Shown: positions 1 through 7,973, counted from the stretch's first letter. The stretch is 64,000 nt of DNA from Variovorax paradoxus (GCF_009755665.1 NZ_CP046622.1:5510401-5574400), one strand, 5' to 3'. Numbers and translations are program-made. Notes: generated from the sequence alone by a model not told the origin.

Positions 1-2
1 TG

Positions 3-737
3 AGAAAAAACGACCAAAGAATTAGAGAAATGGAGGGCGTCTATAAATATTTCAGATATTCCGACGACATTCTAATATTCTCCACACAATCTTCCGAGCA
101 ACTAGCGGCGAAGCTTGCGACAACCTTACCCCCTGGGCTCACCTTTAATACCTCGAAGTCATCAGAAATATCCGTCACTCAAGAGAAAAAGTCCTTAGCC
201 AAGCAGGTTGCCATTGAGTATCTTGGCTACAAATTCCAATTCTCCGATCACGCGGGGGACAATAAACCTCGGAAAATAACTGTATCCATCTCGGACAAGA
301 AAATTTCAAAACTAAAAAGCAAACTCATTTGCATTTTCAAGAACTTTTCAACTTCCAAGGATTTCGGACTTTTCAAAGATCGTATCCAATTTATAAGCAG
401 CAACTACTTCGCTTATAGAAGAGGGGTCAATTCCCTAAAAGACTCCTCCTATGTAAAATCCGGGATCTACTATAACTATCATCTCTGCGGAGTCTACCAA
501 GGCAGTATCCGCCAACCTCACGATTGCAGCGACCTAAAATCATTAGATGGATTTTACAACTCGCTATTGGCGGGTCGAAGCAGTGAATTCCGATCTCTTT
601 TCATAGGGACGCTCGGCAAAGCACAACTGCAGGTGATGCGGAGATTTTCATTTTTCAAAGGCTTCGAACATCGAATGACGGTTCGCTTTTCGAGCGAACG
701 GATACGAGATATAAAGAAGGTCTGGCGAAATGGCTAA
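3..737 (+). CDS. drt3a: DRT3 first reverse transcriptase (Drt3a-like), 5' end outside the window
   Basis: This is the C-terminal part of a reverse transcriptase. The frame is open to the window edge, so the fingers and most of the palm lie upstream. About 9 residues into the visible part plus the first in-window Met comes the catalytic motif YSDD (bases 57-68) followed by ILIFS, the classic RT palm motif with the two metal-binding Asp. The remaining ~220 residues are Lys/Ser/Phe-rich and predicted helical, as in thumb or C-terminal domains of the UG (Abi/DRT) RTs. The stop overlaps the start of the next RT gene by 8 bp, which suggests translational coupling. Base composition is about 43% GC against about two thirds in the rest of the window, a sign of transfer. 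The assignment to Drt3a (UG3) rests on the paired architecture and the following ncRNA. Alternative: another tandem-RT defence system. Confidence 0.8.
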   Translation, partial: RKNDQRIREMEGVYKYFRYSDDILIFSTQSSEQLAAKLATTLPPGLTFNTSKSSEISVTQEKKSLAKQVAIEYLGYKFQFSDHAGDNKPRKITVSISDKKISKLKSKLICIFKNFSTSKDFGLFKDRIQFISSNYFAYRRGVNSLKDSSYVKSGIYYNYHLCGVYQGSIRQPHDCSDLKSLDGFYNSLLAGRSSEFRSLFIGTLGKAQLQVMRRFSFFKGFEHRMTVRFSSERIRDIKKVWRNG

Positions 738-2637
738 GAGCAACAAGAAGCAATGGAAATATCGCCCACTGCTAACGGAAACTTTGCCGTATGAGGTGCC
801 TGTTATTTTTTTTAACGATCGCTTCTACTATGCGCTTGCTAGAACATGCCCCGATCCAGAAGTTTCTAAAGCATTAGAAAAATTATTCTTACCGATCAAC
901 AGATATACGCAGCCATACAACTACAGCATCCGAAAAGACCAACTCCGCACGACCGAACTCAGTATTATTCATCCGCTTTGGCAGGTAGAAATATGTGAAA
1001 CATACGCAAGCTACGAAGGAAGCCTTCTCTCGTACTGCGCAAAGAGCGAATATTCCCTTCGAAAACCAATAGCCATTGCCTCAGTATTTGCAGCAAACCG
1101 TTTAACCAACGGAATCTCAGCAGCAAAAGTTGGCCTAGTGCACGCCGAGGTCGCAGCAGACGAATTGGATCCCTCCCACATTACCTCTTATTTTGTTTAC
1201 GGAAAATACAATCTGCTGAGCAAGTTTTTTGAATCCAAGGAATTCATAAGACTAGAAAAAAAATTCCCTCTTATGCGCACCTTAGACATATCGAAATGCT
1301 TCTACAACATATACACCCACTCGATTAGCTGGGCAATAAAAGGAAAGCAATTCTCGAAAGAAAATAGCAACGCCTTTTCGTTTGAAGGTCGCCTTGACAA
1401 AATAATGCAATGCGCAAACTACAACGAAACAAATGGCATTGTGGTAGGCCCAGAATTCTCACGGATTTTTGCAGAGATCATCCTGCAAGATGTTGACTCA
1501 AAAATACAGAGGCAGCTCCTCAAAGAGGATCTATACGAAGGTGCTCATTATTCGATCAGGCGCTATGTCGATGACTATTCTGTGTTTGCTCACAGCACAG
1601 AGGATTTGGACAAAATTGAACGGGTGATTTCTGAGAATTTACGGGCTTACAAACTATATCTAAACAGCAAGAAAAATCTTACGCTAGCGCGCCCATTTAT
1701 TTCCTCGTTGAGTTTGGCACGAATAGAGTTAAGCGAGATTCTCGACGAACTCAGGGCTCTTACGAAGGATGATGCAATCAGCTCTAAAGCCTCAGCCGTC
1801 AAGATCCGGTCAATGCTTCGAAATGTTCGCGGAGTTGTCAAGAGCCATGGCGTTGAATTTGGCTATATTAGTGGCTGGATTATTGCTGCCCTTATTCGGG
1901 TAGTCACTTCAGCCGGCCTTCGGGCGAAGTCTTCTACGCCGGATCTCGTCAGCGATATTTGGTTGGATGTGGTGCGTCCATCTCTAGATTTGGCGTTTTA
2001 TGTATGCGCGCTGGATTTTCGGGTACGGACCTCCTACAGCCTCTGCCAAATAATCAAGGCTATATTTGATGCTCGAGATCATTTAAAACCCGGACATTTC
2101 GATCAAATTCAACACCTGATTGCAGAGGAATTGGGAAGTTTAGTCAAGTCGAGCGCCTACATTAAGACGGAGGGCAGGCAGGATTATGTAGAGCTCTATA
2201 ACATTCTCATTTGTGGAACTCATTTCTTGAAATCCGCATTTACCCAGAACGGCCCAGTGCGTGCGACCTTAGCTTCGCTACTCAACTCCGAGTTCAGCTA
2301 TTTCAAATACATCACCTTAAAATTTTGTTTTCTAGGCGACCAGTCGTCTGACGCACATCTCGCTGAACTAAATAAATTAGCTCGCGCGTTTCTCATTAGT
2401 GGACCGGAACATCGACAATGCTCTGAGCGCTTTCTACTGCTGTGCGATCTGCTTAGTTCGCCGGACATACAGAATAAAGAAAAAAGGTCCATATACGAGG
2501 AAACGGTAGGAGGGCAAATGAGCGCCAAGGCTATGGATTCACTCGCATCTTTAGTGGGCTTCGTGGACTGGGGCGCCGTGAATATGGAGCATCTGCTCCG
2601 ACGAAAGGAACTCCGCCCGGTCTACGCTATGGCATAG
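730..2637 (+). CDS. drt3b: DRT3 second reverse transcriptase (Drt3b-like)
   Basis: This is a complete 635-residue reverse transcriptase. Motif A is LDISKCF with Asp at residue 186. Motif B is GIVVGPEFS near residues 236-244, the G-x-x-x-GPxxS form seen in Abi/DRT RTs. The catalytic motif is YVDD at residues 279-282 (bases 1564-1575). The ~350 residues after the palm are helical and have no recognisable nuclease or maturase domain. An N-terminal LPYEVP stretch (residues 19-24) precedes the RT core. The ATG lies inside the end of the upstream RT gene (ATGGCTAA overlap). In the DRT type 3 architecture two different RTs (UG3 and UG8) act together in antiphage defence. From memory of recent reports, one partner copies an AC-rich ncRNA template while this one makes the complementary repeat strand. 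GC is low, rising slightly toward the 3' end. Confidence 0.88.
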   Translation: MAKSNKKQWKYRPLLTETLPYEVPVIFFNDRFYYALARTCPDPEVSKALEKLFLPINRYTQPYNYSIRKDQLRTTELSIIHPLWQVEICETYASYEGSLLSYCAKSEYSLRKPIAIASVFAANRLTNGISAAKVGLVHAEVAADELDPSHITSYFVYGKYNLLSKFFESKEFIRLEKKFPLMRTLDISKCFYNIYTHSISWAIKGKQFSKENSNAFSFEGRLDKIMQCANYNETNGIVVGPEFSRIFAEIILQDVDSKIQRQLLKEDLYEGAHYSIRRYVDDYSVFAHSTEDLDKIERVISENLRAYKLYLNSKKNLTLARPFISSLSLARIELSEILDELRALTKDDAISSKASAVKIRSMLRNVRGVVKSHGVEFGYISGWIIAALIRVVTSAGLRAKSSTPDLVSDIWLDVVRPSLDLAFYVCALDFRVRTSYSLCQIIKAIFDARDHLKPGHFDQIQHLIAEELGSLVKSSAYIKTEGRQDYVELYNILICGTHFLKSAFTQNGPVRATLASLLNSEFSYFKYITLKFCFLGDQSSDAHLAELNKLARAFLISGPEHRQCSERFLLLCDLLSSPDIQNKEKRSIYEETVGGQMSAKAMDSLASLVGFVDWGAVNMEHLLRRKELRPVYAMA

Positions 2638-2816
2638 TAGCGACGGGGCGCTGGTCATATGAAGGCCACCCTGTGCGAACTTTCGAGGTTGCATGGGGTT
2701 TACGGAGGTCTATGGCTTCCGGGTTCTGTAAGAACACACACATCTCAGAGATTGGCGCTCCACCTCTTCAAGTTATGTTGGTCGAAGCCTGCAAGGGCAG
2801 AAGCGCCCCCAATCGA
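2638..2816 (+). ncRNA. DRT3 ncRNA with ACACACACA template
   Basis: The segment starts right after the drt3b stop codon. GGGGCGCT (2645-2652) pairs perfectly with AGCGCCCC (2802-2809), and CGA (2641-2643) with TCG (2813-2815), so a long-range stem closes the whole element. Inside it are a hairpin at 2668-2699 (ACCC, TGC, AAC against GTT, GCA, GGGT), a hairpin at 2704-2720, one at 2748-2766 (GAG, TGG, loop CGCT, CCA, CTC) and one at 2789-2800 (CTGC/GCAG). The alternating ACACACACA at 2734-2742 lies unpaired between the second and third hairpins. This is what an ncRNA template for (GT)n synthesis by Drt3a should look like. Boundaries are set by the stem and could differ by several bases. The open frame that runs through it into slyD is probably not translated. 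Confidence 0.8.
2734..2742 (+). other. candidate reverse-transcription template in the DRT3 ncRNA
   Basis: Nine alternating bases, ACACACACA, sit in a single-stranded segment between two hairpins of the ncRNA. Copying it would yield a GT dinucleotide repeat, the product I recall being reported for DRT3 systems. The template role here is inference from position and sequence. Confidence 0.7.
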
Positions 2817-2878
2817 CAGTTTCACCGGTGCAAAACTTCATCGCTCGACTGAAGTCTCCCTTGCAACTGGATACCCAA

Positions 2879-3355
2879 ATGAAAATCGAAAAAGACGCCG
2901 TCGTCACCCTCAAGTACAAGGTCGCCGATGCCCAGGGCAAGCTCATCGAAGCCAGCCCCGAGCCGATGGCCTACCTGCATGGCGGGTACGAAAACACGCT
3001 GCCCAAGATCGAGGAAGCGCTCGATGGCAAGGAAAAGGGCTACCAGACCACGCTGAACCTTGCGCCTGAAGACGCCTTCGGCCTGCGCGACGAAACGCTG
3101 GTGCGCAGCATTCCCAAGTCCGAATTTCCGCCGGGCGTGAAGGTGGGCGGACAGCTGCAGGGGCGGCTCGACGACGGCACCGAACACGTTTTTACGGTGA
3201 TGAAGATCAAGGGCCCCGTGGTGCTGCTCGACGGCAACCATCCGTGGGCGGGCAAGGCGTTGAAGTTCAGCCTCCAGGTGACGGACGTGCGCGCTGCATT
3301 ACCAGTGGAGATAGAGCATCGGCACGTGCACGGGGCGCACGGGCACCACCACTAA
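2879..3355 (+). CDS. slyD: FKBP-type peptidyl-prolyl cis-trans isomerase, SlyD-like
   Basis: This cytosolic prolyl isomerase and chaperone catalyses cis-trans isomerisation of peptidyl-proline bonds, and SlyD proteins also supply nickel. The 158-residue protein has the FKBP opening (VVTLKYKVADAQG), the AYLHGGYENTLPKIEEAL segment, an insert-in-flap domain around residues 60-120, and a His-rich C-terminus ending GAHGHHH that fits metal binding. I take the ATG at 2879 because the SlyD fold starts at MKIEKDAVV. A GTG at 2828 is also in frame but would add 17 residues lying close to the DRT3 RNA. No strong ribosome-binding site precedes 2879. The base composition switches from low to high GC close to this start, so the gene marks the edge of the resident chromosome. 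Confidence 0.9.
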   Translation: MKIEKDAVVTLKYKVADAQGKLIEASPEPMAYLHGGYENTLPKIEEALDGKEKGYQTTLNLAPEDAFGLRDETLVRSIPKSEFPPGVKVGGQLQGRLDDGTEHVFTVMKIKGPVVLLDGNHPWAGKALKFSLQVTDVRAALPVEIEHRHVHGAHGHHH

Positions 3356-3368
3356 TCCTTAGCCGCGG

Positions 3369-4214
3369 ATGGATTCCACGACTGTTTCGAATCTCGCCCA
3401 GTCGTTCAGCTTGGCAGTGCCCCTGCTGATAGCTGCGGCATTTGCTTGGGCGATCTATCGCGCAGGTTCTCGACAAGTCGTCGTACGGAGGCTGTGGCAA
3501 CTGGTGCATGGCAAACAAGAAATTGCTGACCCGCAGATTCGAGCATTCGTTGAGGAAGAAGCAAGTCTGCTTTCGTTTCGTATGTTGGCGGGAGTCCCTG
3601 TTTCTTCCTTGGAGAAAGCTCACCAACTCATCGACTGGGCAAAGTCGAACGACATACAGATGTACAGATTGCGCCTGTGTGGTGACCTGTTTGACCCGGA
3701 TACCCGTCAGATCCGAGTAGAAGACTTGCCATCCGAGTGGGCGCTCGGCTTGAAGTGCGCCCGGCTCTTGCTGTGTGTGCTTCTCACCGTTGCCAGCGTT
3801 GGAATTCTTTTCTTCGACAGGACGTTGATGAAGATCAATGAAACCGAGCGGCATTTCTTCGCGACGCCGTCAGGACTGGGAACGCTCGGATCCGCCATTC
3901 CGTTTGGGCCGTCGCCATTGAAAGCCGTAGAGTGTTCGCGGCCCGTCAGTGCGAACGCGGCACGGACCGCCTTCACGGAGCGAGAGGTCGAAATTCTCTG
4001 TGGCGTGCTCAAGGCAAGCGAGACCCCTGCCTATCTGAAAACAGCGCTAAATGATCAGCGCTGGGAAACTGCCAAGTTGCTCTTGATCTCAGCAGTGCTC
4101 GCCTGGATGAGCTTTTTCTCGTGGGCGTCAGGATTCGCTGCTCACAAGCTGTCGAAGCGACGTATCGACCCAGCAATCTCCGGCATCCAACTCAACCTCG
4201 CGCTTCACGACTAG
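3369..4214 (+). CDS. membrane protein of unknown function (possibly DUF6216)
   Basis: This is a 281-residue protein with three likely membrane segments: residues ~10-30 near the N-terminus, ~138-155 (LLLCVLLTVASVGILFF) and ~240-262 near the C-terminus. A soluble region of ~100 residues follows the first segment, and a second soluble region with three Cys lies between the last two. I do not recognise a catalytic motif. The length and layout resemble proteins annotated as DUF6216, but I am not sure. It follows slyD by 13 bp on the same strand. Its base composition is visibly less GC-rich than its neighbours, so it may also be a recent arrival. Its stop codon shares the palindrome CTAG (4211-4214) with the stop of the convergent CYTH-CHAD gene. 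Confidence 0.75.
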   Translation: MDSTTVSNLAQSFSLAVPLLIAAAFAWAIYRAGSRQVVVRRLWQLVHGKQEIADPQIRAFVEEEASLLSFRMLAGVPVSSLEKAHQLIDWAKSNDIQMYRLRLCGDLFDPDTRQIRVEDLPSEWALGLKCARLLLCVLLTVASVGILFFDRTLMKINETERHFFATPSGLGTLGSAIPFGPSPLKAVECSRPVSANAARTAFTEREVEILCGVLKASETPAYLKTALNDQRWETAKLLLISAVLAWMSFFSWASGFAAHKLSKRRIDPAISGIQLNLALHD

Positions 4215-5815
4215 CTACGCTTCTTCCAGAAGCGCCGCCCCTTCTCGATCTTGCCCAGCGCCTCGCGGCAGGCCTTCGCGCCAGCCGCATGGCGCGCACT
4301 GAACCAGCCGACCGCGAACCATGCGCGCGCATCGTGCGCAGCGGCTTCGCGGTAGAGCGTCATCGCCACGGCTTCGTCGTTGAACTCGCCCAGCGCGTCT
4401 TGCGCCGGACGCAGCCGCTTCAGGTAACACTCGGCAGCTGAGCTTTTTCCATCGCCCGCGTCGGCAAACAGCGGCGCCGCGAACTCGGCCAGATAGCGCA
4501 GGCGTTTGAGCCGCTTGCGGGTGCGGTGCTGGTCTTCGGTGGGCAAGGACTCGAAGCGCTGGCCGTCTCGGACGACCTGTTTGTGCAAGCGCTGCAGGCG
4601 TTTGCGCAAGAAGCGACGGGCGTCGCCGGCATCCAGCGGCGCCGGTTGCTCCTGCTGTGCGGCTTCTCCGGCTTTCGCCGCTTCCGCGTGCGTCGTCGTG
4701 GCGGTAAAGCCGATGAGCGAGACCAGCACCGACTGGAACGCCGGCGTGCGCACGATGTCGCCGGCTGACTGTGCGCCAGCCGCGGCCCGGTTGCCCGCGA
4801 GCGGATCGAACTCCGGTGCGCCGGCGCTACGCAATTGCGGCTGCGCCAGCTTCACGATCTGCTCGCGGTCGCGCAGCGCGCCAAGAGCGCGAAAGGCTTC
4901 GACCAAGGGCGGCTCCCATGCGGCCACGTCGAGAACACCCGCGCTTGCATCGAGCCCCGCGAGCTCGCGCAATGCGGTGCGCAGCCGCCGAATGCCGATG
5001 CGCAACTGGTGGATCTGCTCCTCGTCGGTGCTACCGGCCGCAATCTCGCTGGCGTTGGGCAGCATCTGGGCGAGACAAGACGCGACCACGGCTTGCTGGA
5101 TGGTGCGGCCGTCGAGCTTGTCGTCTTTTTCATCGGCGAAGCGGGGCGGCTCGGCCTTGATGGCCGGCGCTACCTCGAGCTTTGCCAGCAGGCGGGCGCC
5201 GCGTTCGGCCTTGGAGACGGTGCTGAACCACAGGCCGTGCTGCTGAGACCAGCGGCGCGCAAGCGCCACCAGACCTTGCACATCGCCCCGCTTGAGCTCG
5301 AGTTCCAGTTCGCACACCGGCGATTCGCGCTGCTCGGGCGTGCCTGCGTGGGCGACGACCTTGCCGACGTCGAGCGCCAGCTCCACCACGGCCGCATTGG
5401 CGCCGGTGGTGCGCACGTCGCGCGTGAGCCGCACGATGTCCGTGGATTGGCGCTCGACCAGCGGCGCGCCGCTGTCGGCCAGTACCTTGGCCAGCCGCTC
5501 GCCGACCGGCGTGCCCTGATGGCGTTGCGGGTCGATCGTGGGCGACGCACCTCCCGCCGCAGCACCAAGATCGACGTTGTGTTCGAGCCGGTGCAAGGCG
5601 TTGTCGCCGGTGGCCTTGACGGTCTGCACCCAGCGCCGTCCTTCTTTGCGCAGGCGCAGCACGATGCCTTGCGCGGCCAGCGCCTGGTCGGCCGTGTCGA
5701 AATAGCGCGCCTGCAGCCGGGTGCGAACCACGGTGCCGCGCCGCATGGCGGCCTCGACGGCTTTCAGGCGCTCTGCGGGAATATGAAACTTGAACTCGAT
5801 TTCCATGAGGGCCAT
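4211..5815 (-). CDS. CYTH and CHAD domain protein
   Basis: This 534-residue two-domain protein has an N-terminal CYTH (triphosphate tunnel metalloenzyme) domain opening with MEIEFKF, the ExExK signature that binds the triphosphate chain, and covering about 200 residues. A C-terminal CHAD domain of about 300 residues is a helical, His- and Arg-rich region (for example HQLRIGIRRLRTALREL and HRTRKRLKRLRYLAEF) that binds polyphosphate. Proteins of this type are inorganic triphosphatases or polyphosphate-granule proteins. I start at 5815 (MALMEIEF) because the CYTH motif begins there; upstream in-frame residues look like translated leader. The gene is convergent with the membrane protein gene. The linker and C-terminus are Ala-rich, typical of the host. 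Confidence 0.9.
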   Translation of the reverse strand: MALMEIEFKFHIPAERLKAVEAAMRRGTVVRTRLQARYFDTADQALAAQGIVLRLRKEGRRWVQTVKATGDNALHRLEHNVDLGAAAGGASPTIDPQRHQGTPVGERLAKVLADSGAPLVERQSTDIVRLTRDVRTTGANAAVVELALDVGKVVAHAGTPEQRESPVCELELELKRGDVQGLVALARRWSQQHGLWFSTVSKAERGARLLAKLEVAPAIKAEPPRFADEKDDKLDGRTIQQAVVASCLAQMLPNASEIAAGSTDEEQIHQLRIGIRRLRTALRELAGLDASAGVLDVAAWEPPLVEAFRALGALRDREQIVKLAQPQLRSAGAPEFDPLAGNRAAAGAQSAGDIVRTPAFQSVLVSLIGFTATTTHAEAAKAGEAAQQEQPAPLDAGDARRFLRKRLQRLHKQVVRDGQRFESLPTEDQHRTRKRLKRLRYLAEFAAPLFADAGDGKSSAAECYLKRLRPAQDALGEFNDEAVAMTLYREAAAHDARAWFAVGWFSARHAAGAKACREALGKIEKGRRFWKKRS

Positions 5816-5892
5816 GATGCCCTCTCTTCTTCGGCTCGGCCCCACTCCCGGGCCGGACGCGAAAGCTCGCAACTCCGTGTTCAAAAAATATG

Positions 5893-5937
5893 TGGACGCC
5901 GTCCATTTTCTTTGATATCTTTTGTGGACGGCGTACA
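5893..5937. promoter_or_regulatory. paired palindromic operator-like sites
   Basis: TGGACGCCGTCCA (5893-5905) and TGGACGGCGTACA (5925-5937) are near-palindromes of the same 13-base core, spaced 32 bp start to start, about three helical turns. An AT-rich stretch containing TTGATATC lies between them, as in a promoter covered by repressor. They sit 54 bp before the VOC gene and upstream of the divergent CYTH-CHAD gene. The form fits a TetR-family operator, but no TetR gene is adjacent and the regulator is unknown. Confidence 0.55.
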
Positions 5938-5990
5938 CAACACGCCGGCAAACCACCCGATCCACTCTTCATCGACACAGGAAGACAACC

Positions 5991-6407
5991 ATGGCCAACA
6001 AGCAAATCTTCGTGAACCTCCCCGTCAAGAACCTGGAAAAGTCCAAGGCATTCTTTGCCGCGCTGGGCTATACCTTCAACGAGCAATTCACCGACGCCAA
6101 CGCCGCCTGCATGGTGATCAACGAAGGCAGCATCCACGCCATGCTGCTGGTCGAAGACTTCTTCAAGACCTTTACGGACAAGAGCCTCACCGACACGAGC
6201 AAGAGCACCGAGGTGCTGCTGTGCCTGTCGTGCGAGAGCCGCGCGGAGGTGGACGAAATGGTGGCCAAGGCGGTGGCCGCGGGCGGCACGGTGCCGCGCG
6301 CGCCGCAGGACTACGGCTTCATGTACGGCCACGGCTTCCAGGACATCGACGGCCACCTGTGGGAACTGAGCTTCATGGACCCGAACGCCGAAATGCCCCC
6401 GCAGTAA
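5991..6407 (+). CDS. VOC-family (glyoxalase/bleomycin-resistance fold) protein
   Basis: This 138-residue single-repeat vicinal-oxygen-chelate protein opens with QIFVNLPVKNLEKSKAFF, the usual first beta-alpha unit, and ends with a DIDGHLWELSFMDP strand carrying the conserved metal-ligand Glu position. The substrate cannot be told from sequence; relatives include lactoylglutathione lyase-like and extradiol-dioxygenase-like proteins. The start at 5991 follows AGGAAG by 8 bases. The gene stands immediately downstream of the paired palindromes and is therefore probably their regulatory target. Confidence 0.88.
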   Translation: MANKQIFVNLPVKNLEKSKAFFAALGYTFNEQFTDANAACMVINEGSIHAMLLVEDFFKTFTDKSLTDTSKSTEVLLCLSCESRAEVDEMVAKAVAAGGTVPRAPQDYGFMYGHGFQDIDGHLWELSFMDPNAEMPPQ

Positions 6408-6564
6408 GGCACGGCCAAAGGGAACAAGAACGATGCCCATCGTTCCATATGCGCTCTTCACTGTTGCACGGAAGGCACCTTCCTTAAAGCACGTTCGCCC
6501 CGATATTCCGAAGAACAATGCTGCCGCGCATTCCGCGGCGCGATCAACGGAAAGGAATATCGAG

Positions 6565-7647
6565 GTGTCCAGCAACAACAGCAAAGAAGAAGGCCGCAGC
6601 CCCGTGCTGCAGGTGAGCGCGCTCGGCTTTCCGTGGCAGACGATCGACCCGTTCTTGTTCTGCGTCTATCACGACGACGCTTATCCCAAAGCCAACGCGC
6701 AGATGGGGCCCGAGGCTCCGCTGGCGGGCCGGCAGATCGGCCAGGACTTCAGCCGCACAGACGGCTGGAGCATGTACCACGGCGAGACGGTGCCGGGCTT
6801 CCCATCGCATCCGCATCGCGGCTTCGAAACCGTGACCATCGTGCGCAAGGGGCTGGTCGACCACTCCGATTCGCTGGGCGCCACCGCGCGCTTTGGCGGC
6901 GGCGACGTGCAGTGGCTCACCGCCGGCAAGGGCATCGTGCATTCGGAGATGTTTCCGCTGCTCGATGCGAACGCGCCCAACCCGCTGGAGCTGTTCCAGA
7001 TCTGGCTCAACCTGCCGGCCAGAAGCAAGATGGCCGATCCGCACTTCACGATGTTCTGGTCGGAAGCGATTCCGCGCTTTGCGTCCGACGATGCGAGCGG
7101 CGGCCGCACCGAGGTCGCTGTGATTGCGGGCCGCTTCGGCGATTCCGCGGGCAATGGCAACGCATCAGCGCCGATCGCACCGCTTGCGCCGCCGCCCGAT
7201 TCGTGGGCTGCGCAGGCCGATGCCGACGTGGCGATCTGGACGCTGAAGATGACGCCCGGCGCGCGGTGGACGCTGCCCGCCGCAACCGGGGAGGGCACGC
7301 GGCGCATGCTGTACTTCTTCAAGGGCGCCGTCGCACACGTTGCGGGGCAGCGCATAGAAGGCCCGGCCGCCATCGAGCTGCGCGCCGATGCGGCTGTGGA
7401 CTTGGTCAACGGCAACGAAGAGGCCAGCGAATTCCTGCTGCTGCAAGGCCGCCCGATCGCAGAGCCGGTGGTGCAATACGGGCCCTTCGTGATGAACACG
7501 CAGGCGGAGATCAGCCAGACCCTGGCCGATTACCGACGCACACAATTCGGTGGCTGGCCGTGGAGCGACCCGGCACCGGTGCATGGCCGCGATGCGGCCC
7601 GTTTTGCGCGGCATCCGGGCGGGCGCGAAGAAAAACCGAAGCCTTGA
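6565..7647 (+). CDS. pirin family protein
   Basis: This bicupin protein of ~360 residues has the pirin metal-site motif FPSHPHRGFETVTIV in the N-terminal cupin, followed by HSDSLGATARFGGGDVQWLTAGKGIVHSEMF in two parts that are typical of the family. Pirins bind iron; some have quercetinase activity, others act as transcription cofactors, and the role here is unknown. I prefer the GTG at 6565, 8 bases after AAAGGA, because the pirin homology starts just after it. An ATG at 6433 would add 44 unrelated residues. It lies downstream of the VOC gene on the same strand with a 157-bp gap. Confidence 0.88.
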   Translation: MSSNNSKEEGRSPVLQVSALGFPWQTIDPFLFCVYHDDAYPKANAQMGPEAPLAGRQIGQDFSRTDGWSMYHGETVPGFPSHPHRGFETVTIVRKGLVDHSDSLGATARFGGGDVQWLTAGKGIVHSEMFPLLDANAPNPLELFQIWLNLPARSKMADPHFTMFWSEAIPRFASDDASGGRTEVAVIAGRFGDSAGNGNASAPIAPLAPPPDSWAAQADADVAIWTLKMTPGARWTLPAATGEGTRRMLYFFKGAVAHVAGQRIEGPAAIELRADAAVDLVNGNEEASEFLLLQGRPIAEPVVQYGPFVMNTQAEISQTLADYRRTQFGGWPWSDPAPVHGRDAARFARHPGGREEKPKP

Positions 7648-7682
7648 AAAAGAAGAAGCGGGCCAGGCCAGCCTGCGGCGAA

Positions 7683-7973
7683 TCAGAAAGTTTTAAGCAG
7701 CTCGACGGCGGGGGCCGTCATGCTGGGCACGAACTCGATCACGTGCGTGCTTGCCACGCCGCTCTGCACGAAGGGGTCGCGTGCCAGCACCGCGTCGAGC
7801 GCGGCCCGGTCGCCCGAGCGCGCGAGGATCACGCCGCCCTTGCGCGGCACCTGCCGGCCCGAGGCCACGAAGAGGCCGCTCGCGTAGTGCTTTCGTAGCC
7901 ATGTCATGTGCCCATCCATCAGCGCATCGAGCTCTTCAAGCGGACGGATGTAGGTGAGAGTGACGATGAACAT
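7683..7973 (-). CDS. YciI family protein
   Basis: This 96-residue protein has the YciI-like ferredoxin fold: MFIVTLTYIRPLEELDALM opens the domain, followed by HMTWLRKHYASGLFVASG and PRKGGVILA. The conserved His and Asp residues of the family active-site-like pocket are present. Function is unknown for the family; members occur fused to sigma factors or dioxygenases. The start at 7973 is set by the first strand of the domain. It is transcribed opposite to pirin and to the protease downstream. Confidence 0.85.
   Translation of the reverse strand: MFIVTLTYIRPLEELDALMDGHMTWLRKHYASGLFVASGRQVPRKGGVILARSGDRAALDAVLARDPFVQSGVASTHVIEFVPSMTAPAVELLKTF

Noticed and set aside
3..2637. Group II intron or retron
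   Set aside because: There is no maturase or HNH domain, no intron domain V-VI sequence and no msr-msd structure. Two different RTs in overlap with an AC-repeat RNA fit DRT3 better.
2659..3069. 136-codon open frame across the DRT3 ncRNA and the start of slyD
   Set aside because: It overlaps the folded RNA and then runs in a different frame over slyD; its product is a low-complexity Arg-rich sequence without family features.
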